Under the pieces are notes generated by a model. It searched no databases and had not been told where the DNA came from. It saw only the letters and a program-made list of their open reading frames with translations. A program made the position numbers and the translations under genes. A stretch of DNA of 64,000 nt, taken from Rhynchonema sp. JSB1_4 (taxonomy: Eukaryota; Nematoda; Chromadorea; Monhysterida; Xyalidae). The stretch spans positions 34,341 through 98,340 of the forward strand of contig JASAMV010004458.1 in the NCBI GenBank assembly GCA_030248065.1, read 5' to 3'. Below are positions 21,634 through 32,500 of the stretch, piece by piece; within the stretch, counting starts at the first letter, position 1; each line of letters begins with the position of its first letter.

Positions 21634-24335
21634 TGCAAGGTCATCGTGTAACCCACCCAAAAAACAAGAACCCAACGCCGGCAAGTCCTCAACACACCCA
21701 AGACGCCGGCCCCCCCAAGCACCCCTGGCATCCCTAAACGCCCACCCCTTCGTCGTCGCTCACCCGCCGTATCAGAGGCCACAAATGTTAACAGACAGAA
21801 GGGTGCCGGAGTTGTAAGAAAACCACCTGAGCACCAAAATGGCTCGGTGGTTCGATCGCGGGATGGAAAGTCACCAACTACCGAACCGTCAGAACAAAAC
21901 TCACGAAGGCCAACCAGAACAACAACAAAGGCGACAAGCAAGATACCGAACGGTTTACCTCCGCGGCCGCCAGCCGGTGCTCCGCCCGCACAACGACGAT
22001 TCGTCAAGAAAGTCATCCGACCGAAAACGGTGAAGAAGAAGAATGCAAGAACTGAAGAATCAAAAAAGAAAGAAGCAGACGAAGAAAGCAGTTCGATAGC
22101 CGACCAGGCAATTGTAGGAGCGGCGGCGGCGACTGCTGCAGCCTTGGTGGCAAATGGGAACGGTGAAAAGGAAGAAGGAGAAGAAAAGGTGGAAAAACAT
22201 GAGGAACAGGACGAGCAAAAGTTATCAGAAACAGGGAGCAAGAAAGAAGACAACAAGGATCAAGAAGAAAACGATGACGAAGAAAAGGGAAGTGAACAGT
22301 CCCGATCGCACACGACATCGAGTGCAACACGTGAGAACACAGGGCTCGGCTCGGAAGCTGCAGTGGATGAGAATGGAGTGCACATGGAGGAGGAGGAAAG
22401 GGGAACGTCGGCCCTGTCGAAGGGAGAAGACAATCAGGAAACAACAGGTGGGAAAGACTGCTTTTTTGCCATGTACTTTTTGCATTCTTTGTGATCATAG
22501 GGGGCATTTTTGCAAACTCCAGCCACAACGCCAACGGTCGATAAACTACAGCTGAGCGAGGAAGAGCACAGTGACATGTCAACCGCAACTGGTTAGTTGC
22601 CAACCTGAAGAAAACTGTCGTTTTTTCGTTATTCATACAGATCTCAACCCTGCTGCAGAGGAATCGCAATCCGAGTCCGAGAGTGAAAGTGGAGAGAGTG
22701 CCAGTGATGAACAGAACAGTGGGGATGAGCCAGAAAAGGAAGGCGGGGAAGAAAAGGACGAAGACAAAGACGAAGAAAAGGGAGAAGGAGGCGAATTTCC
22801 AAACAGACAAGATTCCCTAGAAAGGATACGAGTGGGAGCGGCAACGAAAATACAGGCCAGATACCGTGGCTATCGAGCCAGGAGACGTTTGCAAGAAGGT
22901 AATCATAATGATGAAATGAATAATTCACTTCATTGATTTTTAAAGCAAAACATTACAGAGCACGCAGCAGCCACAAAGGTGCAAGCGTGCTACAAAGGGT
23001 ACTCAACGCGGAAAAGATTGGCCAAAAATAAGGGAAAAGAGGAAGAGACCAAAAGAGATAGCGATTCAGGTTGGAGCCGAAATTTTGCAATTCCGGAAAT
23101 ATCTTTTTTAATGAAGAACTCAGTTATTTTAACAGAATTGGAAGAGCGTCTTCGCACAGCCAGTCAGCACGTAATTGAACTGGAGCAGAGCGCTCCGAAA
23201 CACACCGCAGAGGAGCTCAATAAAACAGAAGAGAATGCGCATGAAAGTGAAGGAAACACATCGGAGTCTGAATCGGATACCGAAGGTTGTAATTTTCGTA
23301 CTAGTTCAAGATCTTCATATTTTTCAAATTTCCAATGTCAATCTCAATGTTTTTTTGTAGAATCCGAATCCTCCGAGGAAGAAACATCTACAGACGAGAA
23401 TCAAGGCGACGAACATTCGACGTTGGGCGCCGACAGATGGTCGTGCGAGATTTGTAACTTCGAGAATCCTTCACATCTGAATGCGTGTCGGATCTGTAAG
23501 GCGGGCAAAGGACAACAACCGTCGGAAATGGACGAAACCACGACGGAGGACGAAAGTGCACGAACGGAGGACAAGGAGGATGTGAAGAAAACAGAGGATG
23601 ATGATAGCGAAAAGGACGATCGATCAGGTGTGGCTTTGAAACATCAAAAATTTTGCAATGAATTATGCAAAACAGAGCTGATTTATGAAAAACGTAATCA
23701 GAAACCGCCAAATCCGAAACTGACGACGAGTCCAGATCACACGGTGAAACATCAACCGCTCGCAGTAGCAACACTGTGGACAGGGAGAAGCCATCTCCAT
23801 CAGTTGTGGTAGATGACAGCGCCAAAAGGTCGGCGGTGCACATTTATTATTTTTCCTAAGGTTATAAAAAATAGCAAAAATTTTGTTCCAGCGCGTCTCA
23901 AAAAGGCAGTCACACTCTGATGGCACCCGAAATTGTGATCAAACCAAGCACACCAATCCCGATGGACACAGCGACCACTGTGTCGCAGAAAGGACGGACG
24001 AAAGTTAGTAATTTTCTCAGACTTACGCATTGCCAGTGCCAACGCAATTTGCCACTGTTTGTCTGAAAATGTTGAACTCCATCTGACCTCACAGTCATAT
24101 TGGCAGACAATAAAACTTGGTGCTTCGATCGGATAAGATAGGGTCTGCCGTTGATTTTAAGCGACTGTTCCAGATTCACTGATATCGATGATGGCTATAA
24201 ATTGTTGCCATGCAGAAAAAGTGGAGAGATATTTTACCGCTGCCCTGGTCCAAATCTAATGCACACAACACAGTCATACGCTACGCAGACGAGAACAGAT
24301 CTGGACCAATCACCAAGTTTGGCATCGACCAATGA
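21634..24335 (+). CDS. Glu-rich protein part with two IQ motifs and a RanBP2 zinc finger
   Basis: Exon chain: about 21634-22447, 22523-22591, 22641-22898, 22959-23069, 23136-23285, 23361-23627, 23702-23828, 23892-24003, 24216-24335 (TGA). Phases agree from the first donor onward. In order, it encodes a Pro/Arg/Thr-rich start, a long Glu/Lys/Ser-rich region, two IQ calmodulin-binding motifs in successive exons (ATKIQARYRGYRARRRL; ATKVQACYKGYSTRKRL), a short coiled coil, more acidic sequence, one RanBP2-type zinc finger (WSCEIC..NACRIC), and a Ser/Thr-rich tail. No ATG opens the frame before about 22384, so it needs an upstream exon. The ERICH3 donor at 19911 has the matching phase. However, the joined frame breaks at a seven-C run (21710-21716), where one base fewer would keep it open. 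Likely the long-form tail of the ERICH3 homologue; a separate gene is the alternative. Confidence 0.65.
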
Positions 24336-25876
24336 ATTTGACAAACTGCCTTTATTTCTCGCAGGCACTCAAGTCCGACCTATCCTTCTTGGAAGTCGAG
24401 CATTTACGGGATTCTGAGGAGATTTCGCTGACATTAAAGCATGATTTGACATCGTCGAGAAAACGAGCCAAATCGTTCGCCAAGGTTCTCTCGTCAAACA
24501 ATCACATTCGCTTGTTGTCGCTGCGTGGCGCTGGTCTCACTGATGAAACACTCAGAATATTTTGCGAACAGTTTGTTCTCGCCAATAATATTGCGCCCAT
24601 TAAAGTGCGTTCTTTGGTAAAATTTTTGAATCTCAAACATTGTACTTTCTAAAATTTTAAATTGAATGAAATTTTTAAAAAATTTTAAGAATTCTATTTT
24701 TTAGATTATCAATCTGAACGACAACAAATTGACTGGTCTTTCTAGCCAGGTGCTGGCAGAATTCATGAAAAACCGACCAGTCGAAACTCTGATGTTAGTG
24801 TCTCCAACTGCTTTTTATACATACGCCATTAAGTCCTGAAAATCAACTCATTTACTCACAGGTTGCACGAGAATCAAATTGGTGACGCGGGTGTTGCAAA
24901 GCTATTGAACTGTATGTCACGAACGGATCAGACTGTGCGGACGCTGCGAAGGATTGACGTTGGTTAGATTCTGGTGTCAGTTTTGCTTGTGATGTGCCAT
25001 TTGGTGCTTTCGGAACGGGATTCGCCGATGGTACGATACTTTTCTGCTTGTGGTTTTCGGTGACAATACTGTTGTTTTTTCTTCATTCCCTCTGCCTGCC
25101 ACCGCGAAACATTTTTTGAACATTTTTGGCTTGAAATACAAACAGCTCCCTCAGAGCAGCGACACTCAGTCTGCAGAAAACCGGCAAACTGTCGGTGATG
25201 TTTCACACACAGGTCAAACCAACGCTGGCGACCTCGCAATCAACGCACTGGTCAAGTACATGCAACAAGACGGTTGTGCGCTTCGATCTTTGAATTTTGG
25301 CGGCAACCACCTTCACGTCACTTTGGATGGATGGCGGACTCTCGCCAAACAATTGATGAAACATCAACTGGATCATTTGAACTTTGACTATTGTCTGATG
25401 GGCGATAAAGCGTGTGCCGTTGTTTGCGAAGCACTTTGTGGCAGTCAGCAGTTGAAATTCATTGACTTGGAAGGTTGGTGGGTCATGGTAGGGCTCGCAA
25501 TAGTAGGTTTTGACTTGTTCTTAGGCTTAGGCTTAGACTAGGCCTATGGCTGTGCAAACCTAAGCCTACGCCTTAGTGTAAGCCCAATCCTATAAGCCTA
25601 AATGTAGGCCTAAGCCCAAGCCTAACCCCAGACGTAAACTATAGCCCTAGGGCGCTAGCCCCACTACTACCGGTTCGTGTGTTGATTTTTCGATCATAAA
25701 CGAGTTTCACATTTTCGATTTTTGCAAAAAGATTTCCATTATTTGCAGGAAACAATCTGACAGACAAAAGCAGTGAATGGATCACAAAGCTGAAGGTGAC
25801 CTGTCCAAATCTGGACTGTATCATGGTGAGAGCCAGTAATCTTATGAGCAAAGATGTTCTAATCAGAGTTCTGTGA
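24332..25876 (+). CDS. Leucine-rich-repeat (RI/tropomodulin-like) protein
   Basis: Exons: 24365-24604 (open back to an ATG at 24332), 24705-24793, 24862-24962, 25213-25473, 25749-25876 (TGA), all in phase, about 280 aa. Repeats such as LLSLRGAGLTDETLRIFCEQ, INLNDNKLTGLSSQVLAEF, LHENQIGDAGVAKLL, LNFGGNHL and IDLEGNNLTDKSSEWI show the long, alpha/beta LRR type seen in ribonuclease-inhibitor and tropomodulin families. Partner and function are unknown. The ATG overlaps the TGA of the upstream Glu-rich reading frame (ATGA). Alternatively TTTCTCGCAG before 24365 is an acceptor and the LRRs are the end of the same large protein. The final 17 codons read through a possible donor (ATG/GTGAGA at 25825). 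Confidence 0.72.
25521..25630. repeat. Degenerate TTAGGC-like interstitial repeat
   Basis: TTAGGCTTAGGCTTAGACTA is followed by further GGCCTA, CCTAAGCCTA and TAGGCCTAAGCCC units in both orientations. The sequence lies inside an intron of the LRR gene. TTAGGC is the nematode telomere unit, but here it is decayed and short. Confidence 0.6.
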
Positions 25877-26177
25877 TCAAAATTATTCTGGTTTCCGATT
25901 CAAATTTATCGATCGAAAATGTATCAAATTGTCGACTGAAAATCGGCCACTTCTCCGTTTGTATGTTGTGTTGTCATGTAAATTTGCTAAAATCGTTATT
26001 ACAGAACGGCGTTGACCATTGACGTTCAAAAAGCTGATGTTACAGTGTTTCGTATGTATTAGTTTTTATTCAAATGGCAAATAATTCTGGAAGTAGGTAT
26101 ATACACGCTTGTTATATTATCTGTTTCAGCCATTGTTTAGAAATCTAGTCGTAGAATCTGTATATTTATTCTATTAG

Positions 26178-26609
26178 TATAGTCCGACAATAACTAACGC
26201 AGAATTTATGGCACTCAAATTGCCTGATCCGTAAAGCAGAAAACGTGCGCGCTCGCTTCAGACATGAAAATTGGAATGGTTCGATTTGGGTTACGGTAGC
26301 AAGCAAAAAACAGCGAAAGAAAGAAAGAGAAAAAGAAGTGGCCAAAGCATGAATTTTTCTGCATAACGCCACAGAAGAGGCAATCATTTTAAGTGACTGC
26401 CAGCCAAAAATTTTAAAAAAAACTTTTTGAAGGCACCGAAGCGTTGAATAAGCCGGGTCTGAAGGTGGAAAACAAGAAAGAAAAGAAAAAGAAAAAAATG
26501 TCTGCGAACTTCCGGTCTAAAACCGAGCAAGCTTATCATTGGAATTTCCGCTTTACCAATCAGGCAGGGTGGCTGCCATAAATTCTGCGTTAGCTGTTGC
26601 TGGACTATA
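26178..26609. mobile_element. TA-flanked TIR element
   Basis: The left end TATAGTCCGACAATAACTAA and the right end, which reads in reverse TATATAGTCCAGCAACAGCT, continue into a shared AACGCAGAATTTATGGC, giving TIRs of about 37 bp. The interior is about 360 bp, AG-rich and without coding capacity. A TA target and TAGTCC terminus suggest a Tc1/mariner-type MITE. The element at 48055-48385 has the same TATAGTCCG end. Confidence 0.7.
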
Positions 26610-27138
26610 TATCACCAAACAAACTGTAAGGAACAATATTGATTGGTTCTTACATGTGCGTATATAAAGAATGCAATACATATAAATGCAAAATAAAATA
26701 TGAAAAATGCATTGTAATTTTCATTCAACGCTGCTTTTTCGGTGTTTCTTCAAATGTTCGTTAAGGTCATAAGCTTATTTGTTGCAAGTTGAATTATAGA
26801 AACACACATGAACAAAAAGCAGCGCTTCACATCAGGCAACAAGGTTTTTGGCATTGCAATAAAAGTAGCTGTATTCTTGCGTGTATTCACAAGATATGTG
26901 ACCCTTTTCGTTGAATTGCCATCATTTTTGTGTAAAAGGAGTAAGCGTTGTGTACCAATAGCTATGTATATGTATGGGTGTATGAGTCATACAGTCAGCA
27001 AACCAACTCAATTGCTGGAGTGAAGACGAAAACATAAGAAACTGCAACAGATCACAATGTTATGCACCGAGAAAGCACAAACAAGGAAAAAACATAAAAA
27101 AATGACACGGTTGGAAAGTCACAAAATGCTATAGTTTA

Positions 27139-27328
27139 GGCCGCACTCAGACAAACGCGAAAAGCGAAAAGCGAAAAGTTCAGCACAGCAGCAACTCCTT
27201 AACCACGGGCCTAAACCACAGTGATGCTCAAACAAAATGTTTCAGAGGCTGTTTGGCGTGCGCTGTGGATGATGACTACGCTGAAAAACTTTTTGCTTTT
27301 CGCTTTTCGCGTTTGTCTGAGTGCGGCC
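27139..27328. mobile_element. 190-bp foldback MITE with GGCC ends
   Basis: The ends GGCCGCACTCAGACAAACGC and GCGTTTGTCTGAGTGCGGCC are perfect inverted repeats, extended inward by GAAAAGCGAAAAGC repeats and their inverse. Flanks are TTTA and TTAA, so TTA may be the duplicated target. Confidence 0.8.
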
Positions 27329-27536
27329 TTAATCTTTTGGAACGAAGTCAGAAGTTAAACATTTTTAACTTGCACTTTAGCGTTCCGATTGTCATGTTCA
27401 GTTGAAGTAAAGAAAAATTGGCGCGAAAGCTAGTTCGAAGTTGCAAGACCACAATTGGCGAAAATCAAACGTTAAAAAGATCACCAAGGATTACGGTAGG
27501 AATACTGTAATTATCATTATTATTGTCAGGTCCAGG

Positions 27537-30500
27537 TCATATCCTGGTCACAATGCTCGTAGTGATTGGTTTGCGAGATCGGGATGAAGAAGAAGAATTT
27601 GATGTTTCATTCGAGTCCACCGTAGTCACCGTCGTGTTCTTAGCTCCAGTTCCAACGTGATTGCGTTGCTGCCATGGTTGATGTTGTTGTTCCGCTGGTG
27701 CGCCGGTCGGCTGGTCCCCTGCGCAGCCGCCGGTCTTCGGTCGCCACAGCGGTGAGCCTCTGACCTGCAACTCCTGCATTTCTTGTTCGAGCTCCTGCTG
27801 ATATGCGTTGGTCAGATCAAAAGGTTGTTGACTTTGACGATCGACTGATTGTATTGGCGTGAACGCACTGCATCCGGGTGTGGCCGTTTGGAAGGATCGT
27901 GTGGCTGGTATGCGCACACCGCTGGCTGTTGGTATTTCACGATTGGTTGAACCGGCTGAGTCGCCCTCGTCGTAACTGATGAACGTCACCATTTTGCGTT
28001 GTCTGTGGGAAAGATCGTTGTGAAACATTATCATAACAGTCTAACGTTTCGGTAAGAGATAGGCAGTTTCGATAGCTCTATAAAGACTATTCACTATGCA
28101 GAACGGCAATTCTCTGGGAGGGGACTGTATGGTTGAGGTTGGGGACCAAAATCGTTCAGAAATGTACACGTCCTAGAGAATCATTATTTGGGGGCATTGT
28201 GTGTGAACGTGAACGAAAAAATAACCTTGTGTATGTATTATATCTCACCTTGACGATGCAGGCAACGTTGGTGAATGCTGTTGTTGTTGTTGACTGGTAG
28301 AATCCACACTCGAGGACATACTAGTGTTGACCACATGTGTTTGTGTGCCCATCTCCCCTGTTGGCAACATACCGTTCATAAGCAGCACATCGGAATGATT
28401 CTGTGGTTTAGGCACATGTTTGATCTGATGCAGTTTCGGCACCGCCCTTTTGTTCACCGGTGCCTGAGGCGGACTGGGTATTTCGGCCGGTGGCGGTTGA
28501 TGATGTCTGACGATGACCGGCCCACCACCGACGGCACCGGACAGCACCGAACTCACACCGGACGTGGGACTGCCGGTTCGATGCGGAACGCGATCCCGAT
28601 GCATTCGATGGCTGGGTGGATGGTAGGCAGAGCTGACAGCTGTCGTTGTGTCCGTGTCTAAGTCCGGATACGGAATGAAACCCGGTCGTGATCTGAGTCC
28701 GGAACTGGTCGTGCCCGATGACGTCGACGGTGCGTTCGGATCGAGTACGTAGGCACGATGGTTAACCAGTTGTACGCAGTCCGTGTCGTCCGAGGCTGCA
28801 ACAACTGTAAAATATTCTCTGGCAAATAAGGTGTTGCTTGACACTACACTTTGATGGTGAAATTTTACATGGCAACGACTGAAAATTGAATCTCTCTCCA
28901 GAACGATAATGGTGATTTCAAAGCACTCAGTGTGTGTAAAACTGACCAGTAATCATCGGTCGGTGTACGAATCGCCTACTGGTTGACGGTGAGTCCCCAG
29001 CCCCAACGGCGCCAATCGCAGGTCGTGGCGGCACCCGCGGCATCGAACCGCCGACAATGTTGTCCATTTTGGCAGGCATTGTAATTGCGACACGCATGTG
29101 TGATTCGGGCGGATTGTCGCAGCCGTGTGTTCGCATGGTCACGTCACCTGTTGCAGTGCTCATGATCTCCATCGCACCAATTGCGTGTTCTGTGACAAAA
29201 TGTGTGTTTGTTGCATAACGTCAGAAAACGCCAATAAATGACGTCAACCCCACCTGGCATGAACGCCGGCATCGTGTGCCGTCTCCTGTCGTTCGGAAAT
29301 CCTAGACCGGCATGCTGCGGACTGCGAGCGATCTCGCGTAATAGTTCATCATATTTCTGCTGCCGCCGTTTGCAAGCGGGACAGCAGTTCAGCACCAGGG
29401 CGCACAGAATCAGTGAGAGAATTAGCGAGCAGATCACCACCAGAATCGTTAGATAGGTACCAGATAGCGTCAATGGTGTCTTCTCCGAATCTGAAATTGT
29501 GTAAGGCGATAACTTTGGGCTCGATGACGTTCCACTGGATAACGCATTAAAAACAGAATGCAACAGCAAATATGTGAGGAGAACTCATTTTCAAAGCGCG
29601 GGTCTATTCTGTTTACTGTAAATTTGAAGCTTACAGCAGCTTAGCAAGTAAAAATCAATAAATTGCATTGTGGGTTTTTGAATTATGAAAATGAAAGTGA
29701 TGTTAGCAGCGGGTTTGTGTCGTAGATCACGCTGATCGCTTACACCAATCATATATTTTGTCGAGCAAAGAAGCATCTGGATTCACTGCTGTGACTGCAA
29801 AGTTAGAAATTAGGCCCAAAGCGGGATTTCTCGTGCGTGTGTGCAGCATCTCCAAGTGTAAATTTTTTCTGAGCAACTTTCGGATCGATTTTAGAAATCA
29901 CAGCTTCAGGTTACAAATTTACCTTCAACGCAATTTTCCTCATCCCGTTCATAAAGGCAGTTGACGCGACCGTTGCAGACGAGCGAATCCGGAATGCAGC
30001 TGTCATCTCCGCACGAGTACAGACCCAATTCTGAGCAATTCTTCGCTGGCAATGAAGACAAATATACTATTGTATGTTGTTTGATGTAGCTAATTGTCTT
30101 TGACCATTCAGTGTGAGAAATCACTCATCACAGAGTAGTTTCAAAAATTACTATTGGCGGGTGTGATTTCAGGGGCACAAAAACCTCCGAAAAAATCAAA
30201 CGCGTTTGGCACTGAGTGCACGACTAACACAATGAATAAGCAGTGTATAAGGCACGAATGTCAAGATTTGGCAACGCCTTTGCCGTCGCGAACACACGAA
30301 TGTACGCAGTGTTCCAGCCAGTGCGAACACCACCCGCATTCATGCCACAGAATCTGAAAGCACAGTACTGATAAGCTTTTATGTGATTAAGTCTTTGAAA
30401 TTAATGTGATCAACGATGCACAGATTTTTTGTGACATTAACATCATTAATGACACAAAACCATTAATGGTCATCGTGGTTTGAAACTTCCAGAAACGCCT

Positions 30501-32500
30501 GTAGATGAAAATAACGCAGAGACAATGTCCAGAAGCAAAAAATTTTTTTGAAATTGAAAATACTCTTACCTCTTCATAGGGATCCCAGCAGTCGATCCGG
30601 CGTAAACCTCCATGAAGTTCTCCGCACACAGGTTGGGTATGCCGAGTTTAAAGTGTTTGATGAACAGCCGAACCTGCATGCCTTCGTCCGCCTGTATTTG
30701 CCAAACGCACTCAATGGCTTGCGATTGATTGCTGTAGTATTTATAGAACGCCTTCATGATGTCGGTCTTGACGATTCCGTCGTCCTTCCCCGGTGGTGTG
30801 AAGTGGCAATCTGAAGTTTATGAATTAAAACCCACAGAAAAATGTGTGACTATATTTACACAAAATTGTATGGTTCGAAATCACACGAAGTTTACGAGAG
30901 AGTGTCCAAGAGTTCAATGTGATGGTAGATTCTAACAGTGAAACGAAGACAAATGCAAGTATAAATCATGCTCGACGAACCAAGGGGTGCATTTTGAGGC
31001 ACATGCGGCTGCTTGAAAAAGTCGAACTTTGCTTGGAAGCCATGATACTCGAGCAGCTGATCGGAATGAAAGTACAACCAAACATTGCCACTGGTCGCTG
31101 TGATCTCGTCCTGAAAATCGATAAAATATTATTTTGTGTCATTTTGGTAGAAAAACCTTGTACTAAACACTGAAAACATGAGGTGTGAATTCATAAGCAA
31201 ATTGTGTCGTGGTAAACTGCTGTGACTAGCTCTTGGTGATCAGGCCCAAGTTGACGTCAACAAGAGTGGTTGCGTCACAAAACGATATTCAGGAAAAGTG
31301 AAATAAAGCAAAATTACGCAAAAGAAAATAAAACTGAAACGGAAAGAAATGCAAACCGGTGGGAAGTCAAGTCCACAGTAGCGGCCGATGAGTTTCGAGA
31401 ATCCATACTTGCCGTCACGAATCTCTAGAAAGTCACTCGGACAATCGGGACGCGCATGACCGGACAACATTGACATGCCACCCGTGTGGTAGGGAGGCTC
31501 GATCTGCGAAATAAATTGTCATTTTAGTTTTTGTTAGTTTTGTTTTCCCTGGGCGTTAAGTCAGTTCATTTGTCCTTGTAGAATGTGCTCATTTACAGGA
31601 GTACCGATTTGATGATCTTTTTATTTTAATTTTCAACAAAAGCGAAGCCGCCGAAATACAACTGTCCAAAATACCCAACCTCAAACACCTGTCCCTCGAA
31701 CGTTATTCTGACGGCGTAACCGACGGGCGCCCGAATCACACGAATACAGTCCAGGTTCGGCACATATTTGTGCGGATAATTTGGCGTGCTGAACGTGCGC
31801 ATGTCGCTGTCGCCTGGAACACAAGACGATTCGAGTCTTTGAAACATTACTGAGTCACCGTACTCACCGATAGTAATGGATCGACACGGATCGAATTCAT
31901 CATCAGGTGCGGCCGTCTTCGTTCGCATGTGTTCCTCGAGTGTGGCGCTCCAATCCGTCTGCTCCTCCGTCGAACGCTCCTCTGGACTCGAGTCTGAAAT
32001 TGACGAAATAGGCATAAATTGAGAGAAAATATAAATGAGATTTAGAATAGGACAATGCGCGTGCGTTGCTTGTGGCTGTGGTGCATCACTTGCACAAAGC
32101 GAGGTATCATCCAAAGGTTGTTGTGCTTGTGGTACGCATAACGCGTTTATCACTGGCCGAAACCCGCGAGTGATCAACGCGTTATACATACTGTACACGT
32201 GCCACAAACATAAGAGGAAATTAAAATCTTGTCCGTCGTCTCAGGCATTAGAACAATGGAGTAATTGGACAGAAATTGTCTTTGAAAAGTTCTTCGGTGC
32301 CACTGAGGCAGCAACAAAGCTAGTCAATCGCAAATAAATACAATGAAAGAGACAATCATCATCATACCGAGTGCTAGTACAGCGCCGTGGGTGATGTGCG
32401 GACAATGACACCACAGGAGCACGGCGAGTAAATGTAGTGTGACGGCCGTCAACGTCGGACATGCACTCGCACGGGGCACACGACGACGACGGCTCATCAT
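27537..32500 (-). CDS. NETO-like receptor auxiliary protein (2 CUB, LDLa, one TM)
   Basis: Twelve minus-strand exons: 32500-32368, 31993-31868, 31813-31680, 31503-31357, 31110-30981, 30810-30570, 30353-30229, 30045-29923, 29490-29254, 29189-28947, 28795-28249, 28002-27537. All phases match, giving 883 aa. Order: signal peptide (hydrophobic LTAVTLHLLAVLLW), a first CUB (from FSTPNYPHKYVPNLDC to GFQAKFDF), a second CUB (from DCHFTPPGKDDG to FRALYTAY-like IRALYTAYSL), one LDL-receptor class A repeat with six cysteines (CNGRVNCLYERDEENC), and a single TM (LTILVVICSLILSLILCALV). A cytoplasmic tail of about 460 residues rich in Pro, Ser and Gln follows, ending VTRI, a class I PDZ ligand. This is the layout of neuropilin and tolloid-like proteins, auxiliary subunits of kainate receptors. 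A neuromuscular or neuronal membrane role is inferred. Confidence 0.9.

Noticed and set aside
21254..21737. Proline/lysine-rich ORFs on both strands
   Set aside because: They are artefacts of long C, A and T runs.
22013..22810. Minus-strand ORF of 265 codons
   Set aside because: It is the shadow of the Glu-rich plus-strand exons (GAA/GAG codons read as TTC/CTC) and crosses their introns.
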